From Verpa conica (Eukaryota > Ascomycota > Pezizomycetes > Pezizales > Morchellaceae): 64,000 bases of DNA. Position numbers and translations under genes: made by a program. Below are positions 11,341-23,806 of this stretch, piece after piece; position 1 is the stretch's first letter; the number at the start of each line of letters is the position of its first letter. The stretch lies in contig JAUFSD010000013.1 in NCBI GenBank assembly GCA_033030425.1, forward strand, positions 1,116,001 to 1,180,000. Reading direction: 5' to 3'. The notes under the pieces were generated by a model. The model saw nothing but the letters and a program-made list of their open reading frames with translations, was not told the DNA's origin and made no database searches.

Positions 11341-12489
11341 TTGGATGCTATCTCAACCAAGAAAACAGTAGCCTTTGTTGATATTGAATCCGAGATAGTT
11401 GATGGAGGAGGGGGATGTCGAAATCAGAAATCTGGTGATAGGTAAAACGTGGCCCGGGAGTGAGGCTTAAAGAGAGGCTTACGTAAACATGGCTGGGCAA
11501 GCCTAATTTAGCATCGAGTGATTAGATGTGACAAAGTATATGAATCAGGAAACAAGTAAGAAAAACCGAGGGGCATATGATATACATGTATGTATCTATG
11601 ACAAGAGTAGGAAGAGCCGACCAGTGAACTTTTGCAGCTCATTTTGGGTATTCCTTCCAATATGTGGCTACCCAGAGTTTACTACGCCGCCCAAAACTCT
11701 GGAGTTAGAGAACCCATATAGCCAACCCCATAATATGACTGTATTTCCGTTATTGAAGTGTAACACAAATATACATCTACCAGTTCTCAGGATTCACCTA
11801 TCCTAAGGCCACGGTAAACAATGTGGTGAAGATACATGTAGTACACATTGGATTTCCACTCGCCACATTTCTGGCCCTCTCTCGGGGGTTTACCCCTGGG
11901 GATGGTCAGTAACATGATTAGCAGAGCCATAGACAATAGAACCGATATCAGGCCTTCTATTTGCTATTGATCTTGACTAGCCCATTCAATTCCTCCAGTA
12001 CAAATCCAACAGCAGCTACTTGAGATCTCACTCGCCACCTGTCTTGGCATAAGCAACCTAAAACCTTATACCCACAACCCCACACAAAACAACGGGGAAC
12101 TTAACACGTCTATATATATTACATCGTGAGATATGGCATAGTAAATGCTAGACTCCTTCCTCATTTCTAGATCGTTCGCTTATTACTACTAATACGCGGA
12201 TGCTCGGCTGCGGCGGCTGGTTGAGGCGCGGTAAACTGATCACCGGTTCGCCGACCCGGTCAACACCAAGCTCACCGTTGTTTTATGCCGCTTGTTCCCT
12301 TTTCTTTAGAAGCTTGATTCTTCATATTAAAATAAACCATATTCCCCCCGATCTGCATTGAAGATGAACGCTGGACTTTCAATACTGTATACTACCACTG
12401 CTATTACAATTACTGTCACTACCGCTGTCAATCTACAATATTATCACAACTAAGATATACCGAGCAGGACCAATACCAAAACCCCAAAT
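11341..12489. other. Divergent intergenic region (TM9SF / CFEM)
   Basis: Promoter region shared by the TM9SF gene (minus) and the CFEM gene (plus). It holds one gapped motif at 11515. A small ORF at 11528-11806 has no recognisable content. GC rises at 12190-12270, with no RNA gene identified. Confidence 0.6.
11515..11530 (+). promoter_or_regulatory. Gapped motif copy 6
   Basis: CGAGTGAT, spacer tagat, GTGA. It lies 175 bp upstream of the TM9SF start codon but in the opposite orientation to that gene. Confidence 0.7.
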
Positions 12490-13240
12490 ATGCGATCCTC
12501 ACCTCTATTAGCACTCACCACCCTCCTTCTACTCTCTCTTGGCGTTTCTGCGACGCGCGCAATCCAAGAATCACCCGAATGCGCAAAACCCTGTGACAAA
12601 AAACCCGAACTATCAGAAATCCCCCTGGTAGCCCAGTCCCGATCGATAAAAAATACAAGAAAAAGAAAAAACTAACAATTCAATAGTGCGCCATCAATCC
12701 CGTCGCCGAAGGCCAAACCGCCAGTGAAGCCGACCTCAAAAACATGTTCTCCTGCCTCTGCACTGACAAGAAGATGCTTGAAGCCAGTGTTCCTTGCATC
12801 CTTAAACAATGCTCCAACGACAGCAAATCCCTGTATGTCATCCTTGTCTTCTCACCCTAAATACATTAACTAACCCAATATACAGCGAAACATGGTTCAC
12901 CCAAAGCTACACTGAATGCTACAACTTTGGTGGGATCCAGTATCCTTCTCCACCAGAGTTTCTAAAAGCTCTTAATATCGCCGTTCCACAAAATGCTACA
13001 ATTCCTACTACTATCACGGGTGTTCCGCAGGGCACGGTGTTCCCGTCTGTGGTAGCGACAACATTACCGTTGACAGCGATTCCTACAGAGTATCTACGTA
13101 ACAGATTTGATATTCCTGCGTCGGAGAAGGCTGCGGCGGGGAAGTCGAGTGTTACGGCTCATACCGAGCACTCAGACGCTGCGACTGTGGGAGTATCGGG
13201 AGTGGTGCTAGGGGTGGTTTTGTTGGCAGTTTTGTTGTAA
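12490..13240 (+). CDS. CFEM-domain secreted, probably GPI-anchored protein
   Basis: Three exons: 12490-12627, 12687-12832 and 12886-13240, totalling 212 residues. Introns of 59 and 53 nt have CTAAC branch sites, and phases match. Residues 1-22 form a signal peptide. The CFEM module follows with eight cysteines: ECAKPC, LCAIN after the first junction, SCLC, VPC, KQC and TEC. The Asp near the SCLC pair (CTD) fits heme-binding CFEM proteins. A Ser/Thr/Ala-rich linker follows. The hydrophobic C-terminus (GVVLGVVLLAVLL) after a small-residue segment is a typical GPI signal. Family roles include heme-iron capture at the cell wall and host interaction; which applies here cannot be told. Confidence 0.88.
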
Positions 13241-14068
13241 GTGGGGCTATTTGGGGACGGCGTTATTGATTTTTTTGATTTTTTTTCCTGGGGTTTAGGA
13301 GGGGTTTAAAGGGGTGATGGGTTTAGGCATTTTACTCGTGGTAATTGGAGCATTGTAGAAGCTCTGCGCTGGAAGTAGTTAGCAACTACGAGATTAGGTG
13401 GTTTGTTTTGTAATCAACTTTTATCGTAGAATAAGTATAGAATTATCTATATATTCAATAACCCTCCATGGTACCCCGTTAAGTGGCCTAGCTAGCCGAG
13501 GTCTACATCTAGTTACTGATAAAATACCTCCCCGGAGGTTTCAAGGGATGCTATATATATAAGTAATAGTTGACATATCTAGCACTTCACCCCCTTACTG
13601 GTGACCTAGAAGCTCAAATAGCTCAACCCTAGCCCTTCGCGACTGCTCACGCGGCTACTTTGAAGCTAATGGTAATAAGAATCTCCTCCTCAATTTCGGC
13701 CTTTGCTGTATTCCTACAGGCGGCTACTCTTATAGATTACCTATTATGCTCTAACACCTCTCAGCCCAGATACACTTCTTCGCGACTCTCAGGTTTCGTG
13801 ATGGTGAATTAGGGTTGAGGGTGTACTTTGCTCGCTCAAGCTTTTACTGTGAGAGACTGATTGGCCCTCGCATTTTAGGTACCTGTACGTAGTGGCGCGG
13901 TTGCTTCGCCCCATAGTCGTAGCAACCTCACTTTTCCAGTAGCAGCCAGCGAGCTACATATATCTAAGAGTCTGCAGCCTCCCCAACACTACCATAAGCG
14001 CTCGAAAGATATTAATCTAGTCAAGAAACTGCCTACGACCTCATCATACAAAAACTCAGCACAGCACG
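13241..14068. other. Intergenic spacer
   Basis: Contains the 3' region of the CFEM gene and the probable promoter of the NLR pseudogene. No other feature seen. Confidence 0.6.
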
Positions 14069-14970
14069 ATGTCCGGGTATATTAGGGAGCGGCCTTACCC
14101 GGTTTCTTTCCAGATTGTTCACGATTCTGCCCAGGGAAAGAAAGCATCCGAAGGGGCAGTAGAGTACGAGTCCACCTACCCCACCGTCCTTCAAGCTACT
14201 GACTCGCGAGAAAGCATTATTGCGATACACGGCCTTGGCGCTAACCCCGAAACCACGTGGTTAGACTGGACGACGGGTGTTAGTGTCAACTGGCTGAAGG
14301 ACCTGCTTCCCAAGCATCCCGGGATCCCATATGCCCGAATCATATGTTTTAACTTCGATTCGAGATGGTTCGGGTCAGATCTACCAAAGCAAACCCTTCG
14401 TGGGATTGCATTACAATTACTCGACCATCTTAACAACCAGGTATAAATTGTTCTATCCTGAAAGGCGTGTATAGAACTGTACGTAAATATGTACATATCT
14501 CATATCTGAGGTCTTAGAAATCCGACAAGCAGAGACCAACTATCTTCATCGCCCATAGCCTCGGTGGTGTGATCCTTGAGAAAGTAGGTGCTCTTAGCCA
14601 GGTACTTCTAAAATTTTCTAATACTTTACAGGCTCTAGTTCTAGCAAATTCAGATGGTAACCAGTACCAACACCTTGTGAAGACAACAGGTGGTATTATC
14701 TTTTTAGGGACCCCATTTCGTGGCTCTAGTGATGCGTCTCAGAAGTTGAGCAGTATAATCGGAACTATTGCTAGTTTCGTTGGGTCTACTGAAAAAGGCC
14801 TGCTAGAATATTCAGTGCAGTCAGAGTCCTTGTCTGAACTATTAACCGATTTTACGGAAATTGCTAGCCGTAACTGGCTCAATACTGAAAGCGTCTTCTG
14901 CTTTTATGAGTTGTACGAATCGACGTTTAGTATCAAGAAACTCGGGGTACCATATGAAATGAAAACAAAG

Positions 14971-15029
14971 GCAAGAATTAATTGATAAGCCACCAGTTAC
15001 CCCGTCTAACCTTTTAACTCTATAATCAG
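14971..15029 (+). other. GC-AG intron in the NLR pseudogene
   Basis: The donor reads AAAG|GCAAGA, an otherwise strong match to donor consensus. The acceptor is aatcag and joins exons in phase 0. A real GC donor, or a GT to GC change during decay. Confidence 0.7.
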
Positions 15030-16969
15030 GTTGTCGACGAAATATCTGGAACAATAGATGGAGCTATCTCTATTCCAGCGAATGTCAACCATTTCAATTT
15101 CAATAAGTTTGGAAACGATCAAGACGAAACCTATATCAAGATATCCGAAAAAATAACAAAGCTAAGCTCTCAAGCCTGGAAAGTAGTTAATACAAATTTC
15201 GTTAGTTCCCCTTATCTATATATTTTGATCATATAAACTAACTAATATTCGGGCATCAAGGCTTGGGCCAGAAGATCTCAGGTCAGACAAAATTTACCCC
15301 AAAATTAAAAACAAATTCTCAGTGATTCTTTTAATTGGAGCTGAAGATTAGGTGCAGAGGAGAAACGAATTAAGACTTTGAATTGGCTCTGGCATGGGAA
15401 TTTTCAAACGAGACACAAAGACATTAGAGAGGAGCGTTGCGAGGGTACGGGGGAGTGGTTCTTAAGCAGTGACAAATACCTGTCTTGGATTTGTGGTAAA
15501 TCTTCCCCAATCCTCTGGTGTGAGGGAATGCGTAAGTTATCCACTTCGAATTACATCCTAATTACTGATAATTTTGATTTCAGCTGGTGCTGGGAAGACA
15601 TTTATGACGTAATTCCCCCAGTAACTTTTAACCAGTGGAGAATTTCTAATCTGAAACAAATTCCTTCCAGATAATTCGTTCTCGATAATCTAGAGGATCG
15701 TTTAAATCAAGAAAACACAGCGATTGCGTTCATCTACTTCAATTACCAGGATCAAGAAGAACAGAACCCGACAAAGATCATTGCCTGCCTTGTAAAGCAG
15801 CTCATCTCCAGAAAAACATCCCTCCCGAAAAAAATCATAGAATGTTACGAAAAACTCAGTAAAGAAACAAAAGCCCCAGACTTTTCACAACTCCTTGATC
15901 TCCTCCGTTCCCTCTCTTTAGAATATTCAACAATTTGGATCGTTTTAGATGCAATTAATGAATGTAAAGAGGATACAAGGGACAAAGTCCTCTCATCATT
16001 GTTAGTACTCGACCCACAGTTCTTCAGGCTATTTATCACCACCAGACCACATCAATGGTACCCAGAAACCGTCCGCCATGCCCGGGAAGCTGCCTTAAAT
16101 ATAAATATTACACTAAGTTAAACTGATCTCAAAGCGTACACAAGACAAAAACTGGAAAGCGCAAAGCAGAACTTACAGCAAGAATTTATTGATATGGTTG
16201 TTTCAAAGCTGGTCATTGGAGCAGACGGAATGTGAGCAGCCCACTAGTCTCTTTCCAGCCCAGATGCTAATCTGAATACTAGGTTCCTATTTATAGCGCT
16301 TCAGATTAATAATATCTTGGAACAAACTTCCCAACGGGGAATGAAAAGGACATTAGACAAAACCCCTACCAGTCTCAACGACTTATACGATCTTATGGTA
16401 AAGAAAATCGACGGTGAAGCAGAATGCCGTCGTGTTTTAGCAAAGAAAGCTCTGGCTTGGATATCTCTCTCTAAACGCCCACTTAAAAAAGAAGAACTTA
16501 TCGAAGCACTTGCAGTCGAAGAGGGTGATAAGGACCTAGACCGGGACAATGTAACAGGTATCGACCTCATAGTAGACGTATGCGCAGGACTAGTCACCAA
16601 CGACTGGAACAGCGGAACAGTACGTCTGGTTCACAAGACAACCCAAGATTATTTTTCCGCCAAAAGCATTATACCCAAGCGAGCCCACGTTGATATTACA
16701 AAAACTTGCATCACCTACCTATCTTTCATTTGCTTCGACCAGATCGCCTATAAACCCAAAGTACACCTTACCTCCCTCATGAGGGAGTGTAAATTTCTGG
16801 ATTATGCGATAAGAAACTGGCACTTCCATTTAAAGGATGCCGGTGAATGCGACTCCCAACTGACTCATCAATTCCAAGAGTTCCTCAAGTCTGGAGACAA
16901 ATGGGGTAGTTATCTTGGGTTCCATGATAGAAAGGTTTTCTTTTATAATGAACTAGTTCCGAGGTCGCC

Positions 16970-18410
16970 ACTGCACTTTGCTGTCATCTCTGGACTACCC
17001 AAGGTTGTCAAATCTTTGTTAGACACAGGACCAGATATCTACCTAGTAGAAGAAATGACTAAATCAGATCAAATATTCCTATGTGCCATCTCCATGGGTG
17101 GGGATGCAACGTTCGAGCTGCTATTGGATCATGGTCAGTATTCAGGATGGTTAAATAACATAGGAAGCCCAATGAGGATTTCCGGCATACCACCACTGCA
17201 CACGGCGGCACTACTAGGCTGCGGAACAATTGTTGGGCTCTTATTGGATCGAGGTGCGGGCATAGAATCGAGGGATTATAACCATTGGACACCACTTTAC
17301 CAAGCAGCAAGGGGTGGTCATCAAACAACAGTAAAGCTACTCTTAGACCGAGGCGCGGATATAGAGGCGAGAAATCACTACCAGCGGACACCACTATACC
17401 AAGCAGTATATCAAGATAACCATGCGATGGTCAAGTTGCTCTTAGACCAAGGCGCAGATATAGAGGCGAGGGATAGAAGTCAGAAGACACCACTACACCA
17501 TGCCGTATCCCAAAATAACCAACCAATGGTTAAGCTACTCTCAGGTCGAGGCGCGGATATAAAAAGGATATATCACCAGAAGACGCCGTTACACCAAGCA
17601 ATATCCTACAACGACCAAGGGATGATCAAGCTACTCTTAGATCAAGGCGTGGATATAGAGGCGAGAGATAGTTGTCAGCAGACACCATTGCATAAAGCGG
17701 TATCCTGTAACATGTATAAGATAGTCGAGCTGCTCTTAAATCTAGGTGCGAACATAGAAGCGAGAGATAGCAGCCAGAAGACACCACTATACAAAGCAGT
17801 ATCCCAAAACAGACAAGAGATGATTATACTCCTCTTAAATCGAGGCGCGGATATAGAGGCGAAAGATATTGATCAACGGACACCACTACATCAAGCGGCG
17901 TTCTACAGCAACGAAACAATCCCCAAGCTACGTTTAGATCAAGATGCGATTTTAGAGGAGGAGGAGGAGGAGGAGGAGATCTCTGATGGCCCCTACTATG
18001 GACAGTGGAAATCCAGAAAGCAATTAGTGGGCGATCCACCTCTGGATAGAGGCAAAGAGCAAAAATCATTGCATCTAGTAGAACTCCTCTTAGATCGAGG
18101 CGCGAACATAGAGGCGAGAAATAAGGATCAGCAGACACTAGTGCACAAGGCAGTATCATGCGACAATCATGCGATGGTCAAGCTGCTTTTAGACCGAGGC
18201 GCGGACATAGAGGCGAGAGATAGAAGCGGGGAGACATCACTACACCAAGCGGTAGCCCACAACAATGAAGAGATATCCAGGCTACTCTTAGACCGAGGTG
18301 CAGACATAGAAGCGAGAGATAGTAGCGGGGAGACACCTCTATCTACGGCGAGACTAAATCATAACAAGAAATTAGTCAAGATAATATCCAACAGACGTAT
18401 AGAAATAAAG
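16970..18410 (+). repeat. Ankyrin repeat array with near-identical DNA units
   Basis: About a dozen 33-codon units in the last NLR exon, most reading TPLHQA..N...VKLLLDRGADIEARD with small changes. At DNA level, phrases such as gcggatatagaggcgag recur almost unchanged. An acidic insertion (GAG codons, 17952-17981) and a longer spacer interrupt the array at about 17940-18070. Confidence 0.88.
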
Positions 18411-18578
18411 GCGGCACGTAGTGGTAAAGAAACACTACAGCGAGGAGGCCCCCCGGGGGGCCATCTATATCTTCTCCCATCAAATGAATCGACACCTGGG
18501 CATCTATCTCGTAAAAGGCCAGTACCTGAATCATGGGATGCGCAACCTAGGCCCATAAGGGGAGATCGGCGTATTTGA

Positions 18579-19708
18579 GCATATAGACAAAAAGACAGCC
18601 AATAGTATCCTATTCACTCTCATAACATTGTTGTCTTTCTTTTCATTCTTCCGGGTGATGGTTTATGACTAAGAACGGGCTGTTTATTCTCTTTTATATG
18701 TAAGCATTATGTATTTCGATCTACCGAGTGGAGCTCTTTATATCATCTTTCTTTTATATATCTAGGGAGTCTTTGAGCGTTGAAATAGATGGTTTATGAG
18801 GTCTTGCATATGCTCTAGTCACATCTTTAAAGTAACCGTAATAGGTATGCCGACCCGTATACACGTGATCTAGTAACCTGATATAGACTAAGTAAGGCAG
18901 CAAATATTCACCCAAAACTATTTACATCTCCACCCCTACTAAAGTCTCCCGCATAACCTTAAATCCCAACAGTACCGCATTCTAAGCATTAACAAAACAA
19001 GCTCTCAAACTCATAATCTTCTAGCGTTAAAACCCTTATAGTTTTACAGTCCAAGGAGGTTTACGTCACGACACACAATAGAACCAGTATGCGATTCCGA
19101 GTACTATGTAGCTAGTCTCACATATAAACAATTCCATGGGAATAGGGGCACATTTATAACCCCCATCACCTCCCCCCATTCTCTCGCTTGCAGCTCCTCT
19201 TGCGCAAGTCCCAAACAAAGCAAATCCTAATTATTCCCAAAGAAACTTTCGTTACAGCACGAACCGCCCAAAAATAAATAAATAAGGGATAAAGCTTGAA
19301 GAGAAAATGAAATTTTAAACCCCATCCCAAAACCCCAGGAAAATGACTACGCCCCCATAGTGCTAAACAGAATCAAAAGAAAAAGAAATAAAGTGACAAT
19401 AAAGAAATAAAGGGGTATATATGTACGAAAGAGAAATGGGAGAATGTATAAGAAAAAAAAGAAAAGTACTAGAACTAGGTAGTATGTATACAAAGTAAAA
19501 ATAAAACCCCAAATCACTCCACTCCCAAGTCCCTTTTTATGCGGTGAAAAGAAAATACAAACCAAACAGGAAAAAATAGCGCCCCCAAGTCCACAAGTCC
19601 ACAATATGTTACCCTTATGACAACAACCCCCATAAGATAATCCAGCTCCAAGAGTCCATATAGATCCCAAAAGGGTAACTATCGCACCACATTTCCTTTC
19701 TTTTCTAC
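18579..19708. other. Convergent intergenic region
   Basis: AT-rich. An ORF on the minus strand at 19347-19670 is low-complexity, rich in F and L, and is not believed. It probably contains the 3' UTR of the SLN1 gene. Confidence 0.6.
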
Positions 19709-22700
19709 TTAATTATCCTTCGCCATCTCCTCTTTGCTCTCAGCTAACGGCCCCCCCTTTCCCACCGGTGGCGTCGGCATCCCCACTGAACTTCCCCTCG
19801 TTGAGCTTTCCGCCAAACTTGCACCTCCTGCTCCACCGCCTCCTATCCTCTCTACCGTGGTAGCAGAGGACACATCACTCATCGGTCCACCAGGTTCTTC
19901 TCGTATCGTTGAGCAATACGTCTTCAGGACATGTTTCAGCTGCGGCCGTCGGATTGGCTTCGCGAGGAAGTAGTTCATTCCCGCGTCTAGACAATCTTTC
20001 ACGTTGCTCTCCTCGGCGAATGCTGTGAGAGCTACGATGGGTGCTGAGTAACCCATGTGGCGGATAATCTTTGTGGACTCGATGCCGTCGAGATTAGGCA
20101 TTTGTATATCCATTAATACTAGGTGAAAGCTTTTGCCTTGGTTCAGCGCCTCCTTAATTCGGTCAACCGCTTCCCGACCATCTTTTGCGATAGTGACATC
20201 TATGGATCATGAATTAGCACTCGATTCACTGACTAGAGCAAAATAGTACATACCATAAATCTCTTCCAACTTCAACATCTTGAGTACAACCTCCTGGTTA
20301 ACCTTGTTGTCCTCTGCAACCAATACTCTTATCATCCCACCATCATCCTCTGCTGCTGCTCTTGCTGCTAGCTCTTCAATCTCCTGGCTCGGGGTCTCCG
20401 CACCACTTGGTGGCATACTGGGTGCAAAAAATGGTTGACTCAGCCCAACTAGTCTTGGCTTGTTATTCTTGCCGAAACTCACACCACTCTTTCCAGACTT
20501 TTGTGATGACGTTTCTTGGATTGATTGGTGACTCCGCTCGCCCTTTTCGGCAGATGCGGCGGAGTTGGTGTGGGTGTGAGTTGCACCATTGATGCTGTTC
20601 GTCCGGCTCAGATTCACTCGCTCCCGCTCACTCAAGACACTCGGCGTAACCTCTTTGACGAACCGTAGCGGAATTCGCATTGTAAATGTTGTCCCAGCCT
20701 TTTCCAGACTCTTTAATTCGATGGTTCCCTGCATCAGTTTCGCAAGCTGGAGACAGATACTCAAACCCAAGCCTGTTCCACCATACTTCTTACTCAACCG
20801 TAAATCACCCTGAACAAACGGCTCAAACACCTTCTGTTGTAACGCCTCTGGAATTCCAGGGCCTGTATCTTCGACTTGGAATTCAAACATGAAGGTCTTA
20901 CTTCCGGCTGGTGGGGAAGTCGGGCGGGAGGGGTTATTTATTTGATCTTGGAGCTTTTCTGTGAGTGTTGCATGGTGGTTTAGGGGTGAAGCACTAGGTG
21001 TGGATGTATCTTGAGAGCTGATGTTGACAGTAGGTGTGGGGGGTGAGGTAGCAGTCGGTCCAGGGCGTGATGTACTACGGTTATTATGCTTTGTACCGTT
21101 TCGAGACGAACCGCGGCGAAGAGGACCATCTACGGGTGCGAGAACAGGGAGAATCTCTTGGAGGAGGTTCATCCTAATTTGTACCGCGCCGTTTTCACTA
21201 AAATTCGTTAGAAACATACAAAGATAAGATTGTGAACCCAACTTACGGCGTAAACTTCAGGCTATTGCTAACAAGATTAATCAATACTTGCAATATTCGA
21301 TTCGAATCTCCCCAAAAAACCATCTCTTTCACCCTCTTCTCGGGGCTAATACTAATCCCTAGATCAATGCCAGACTCCCTAGCCTGATTCTCAAAGATTG
21401 CAACAATTTGCGCGCTCACGTCCGTCATCCTAAACTCTTTCTCATCCAGACTAATGGCCATATGACCGACCTGGTTGCGGGAAAAGGTTAATAAATCTGT
21501 AAGGAGATGCAATAACAGCTCCCCAGACTTATACACGATCCCCAACGACCGCTTGATTTTCGGAATCTCCTCTTCCTGCATACAGACTGCACACATTCCT
21601 AGAATTCCATTAAGTGGTGTTCGAAGCTCATGCGTAATGTTAGCCACAAACAGTGACTTCGCTTGATTCGCAGCCTCAGCAACCTTCTTCTGTTCCTCTA
21701 ATTCCTTCGTTCTCTCAGCCACGCGCTCTTCAAGGTTCTCATATTGCCGAACAAGCTCCTCTGACATCTCATTAAAAGTTCGGGTCAAATCAGTCAATTC
21801 ATCGTGAATTAAATGACGACGCTCGCGAACTTTTCCAGGAATCCTAAACGCACGTCGGCGTTGTTCCTCGCTCCCATCACCACTACCTTCACCACTCTGT
21901 GAACTGTCCCGACGCTGGGCTCGCCGGCGGATATACTCGCCCATTCCATAGAAGCGGTTGCGGCCACGTTCTTCGTCGTCCTGGATAGCAGCGTCCGGAG
22001 TAATAGCATCATGACCTATGGATTCCACGGTTTGAGACGACTCGCTTCCAGATGGGGTGTAGGAGGGAGGGCGCATACCTATTTTGACGGTCAGTATCAA
22101 GTAATCAACATGGAAAAAAAAAAGAAGTTAAGGATCTTACTTTTTTCAGTTGCTCTTTTGAGCCTAGTAATTGGCTTGACTGCAAAATGGGCAATTGGAC
22201 ATACTAGTATAATCACGACAGCAAATGTACCAAATACTGTAGCAATTAATATGTTCCGCAACTTATTAATAGGTTGAAAGGCTTCTCCTTTGTCCTGCTC
22301 TATCAGCAGTGCCCAGTCTGCAAGGTTCTTGACCACATCGACAATTGCGTATCTACCCACTCGAGAGTCAGTAGCGTTCAAAATCACACAAGATCACTCG
22401 CTTTGGCGGATCAGAACATACCCAACACTAACTTGCCGCCCTTCAGAATTATATGTATCCAAATCACTCCCGCCCCCATCACCATCATCCCCAGCCCCAT
22501 TCGCTCCCCCAACTCCATGCTCAAACACCCTCCGTACAGCATTATATTGACTCAGCTTCCTAACTTGACCCACCAAACTAGTATCTCTCCCTGGCGGAAA
22601 CAAATACCGAAACTCATAATCCCCAATAGGGGTATTGGCTCTCTTCTCCAATCCCAAGCTCCTCCCAAGCAACCCCGCCATTGCAGCCACCGCACTATGG

Positions 22701-23806
22701 GTCCTCTTCACCATACTCCGAGCATTACCACTTGCCTCCGAATTCGCAGTATCCTCCGTCTTTGTTGCAAGTGCTGAGTCATTCCAGATATTAGAGGCTA
22801 TTGCTGGTCCGACTAGAACGGTCTGCCCGGTGTCACCGAGACCCCGAGTATCTTTGATTATATCCAACACCACCTTCGCGTTCAATACAACCGTGATGAA
22901 GCCCAGCAAGGTTGATTCGCTAGTGTTGTTGATGATCGGGATAGTGAACGAGAGCATGAAAAACGACTCATTAATTATCATCGGTCCAAGCAGTAGGCCT
23001 CTCTTTTCATAGATGTACTGCGGTGTAAAGTAGTTTTCTGGGTTCGTAGATATTCCACCATCGGCATACGGGTATAACGCGTTCGGGAAGCCATCATGAA
23101 ACGGGATACCGTGAGTCGCGTTATATGTTGCTTCTTCCATCTCATCCACCGACTGATTAATCAACATCGGCCCCCCAAAACCACCATTTTCTGGTGTTCC
23201 AGGTAATATAATCCCTGCTGCGTTATCTCCAGTCGTGTTCAATAGACCCATCCTCCCACCCAGCCCAAGGCCATAATTCAATCTTGTGCCATTCGCGAGG
23301 TACCCATTGTAATTTGCTCCCCCGACCATTGTGCCGTCTATTATCGTCCCATTATTCACCCCAGGTGCTCCACTCCCTAAATTTTCGTCAAACACGACCA
23401 TTTGCAAGACCTCTGCAAAGCCACCGGTAGATGCGGAAGCACTGTTTTGCAAATCTTCAAGTGTACGCGACCAGTTTTCCATGGTGTTGTTCCCCAGCTG
23501 ATATCTCCTCAACGCACTCTGTAGAATCGCTCGTGTACTGATCGCATAGACGGTGTTATACAATAGTGTGAGACTCTGGGCTACCTGGATACTCTTCAAA
23601 CTGGCCGTGAGTGAGAACCGTGATGACCGTACATCAAGAACAAGCCTATAATTATGTACCCACTTGCCAATAAAGTCAGCCAAAAACAGAACAGCCATGG
23701 ACAAAGGGGGGGGGAATCTAACAGTAACGATGGCTAAGACTCCTACTGCGACCAGTGCTGTGAGAGCCACAAGCATGGACAGTTGTTCGCGAATTCGGAT
23801 CCTCAT
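19709..23806 (-). CDS. SLN1: SLN1-type hybrid histidine kinase osmosensor
   Basis: Membrane sensor kinase feeding the Ypd1-Ssk1-HOG MAPK phosphorelay. Six minus-strand exons: 23806-23723, 23662-22398, 22352-22141, 22078-21247, 21197-20254 and 20199-19709, giving 1275 residues with consistent phase. TM1 is at about residues 9-28. A large extracellular sensor domain spans about 35-480, TM2 about 484-508, followed by HAMP and a coiled coil (about 630-660). The H-box [15 protein letters not shown] has phospho-His at about 670. Then come the N-box, the G1 box [10 protein letters not shown] and the G2 box [10 protein letters not shown] receiver domain follows, with VAEDNKVNQ and phospho-Asp at about 1143 in [11 protein letters not shown]. 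Intron 1 is 60 nt, keeps the frame open if retained, and uses an AAG acceptor. Length and order match fungal Sln1. Confidence 0.95.
22385..22400 (-). promoter_or_regulatory. Gapped motif copy 7, at an SLN1 splice donor
   Basis: CGAGTGAT, spacer cttgt, GTGA. It straddles the end of SLN1 exon 2, with the intron starting at the GTGAT of the motif. This is the only full match touching a coding exon and may be coincidence. Confidence 0.45.

Larger units (their letters stand above)
14069..18578 (+). pseudogene. NLR: alpha/beta hydrolase - NACHT - ankyrin repeats, two nonsense codons
   Basis: NOD-like receptor architecture of the fungal non-self recognition type. Exons: 14069-14440, 14518-14583, 14632-14970, 15030-15200, a likely 10-nt exon 15272-15281, 15352-15531, 15584-15608, 15671-16231 and 16283-18578. 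The N-terminus is a SesB/DUF676-like hydrolase with IHGLGA and the nucleophile motif HSLGG. The NACHT carries Walker A GMPGAGKT, split by an intron, and Walker B TIWIVLDAINEC. About a dozen ankyrin repeats follow from about 16970. Phase closes at every junction, but TAA codons lie in frame at 15672-15674 (three codons after Walker A) and 16119-16121 (end of NACHT). No splice choice I could find removes them. The reading frame is otherwise well preserved, so inactivation looks recent. An intact allele elsewhere, or expression of the pieces as separate proteins, is possible. Confidence 0.85.

Noticed and set aside
12180..12280. GC-rich patch with CACCGGTTCGCC, resembling a B box
   Set aside because: No A box at the right distance and no stems.
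19347..19670. Minus-strand 107-codon ORF
   Set aside because: Low-complexity F/L-rich translation of an AT-rich spacer, with no conserved look.
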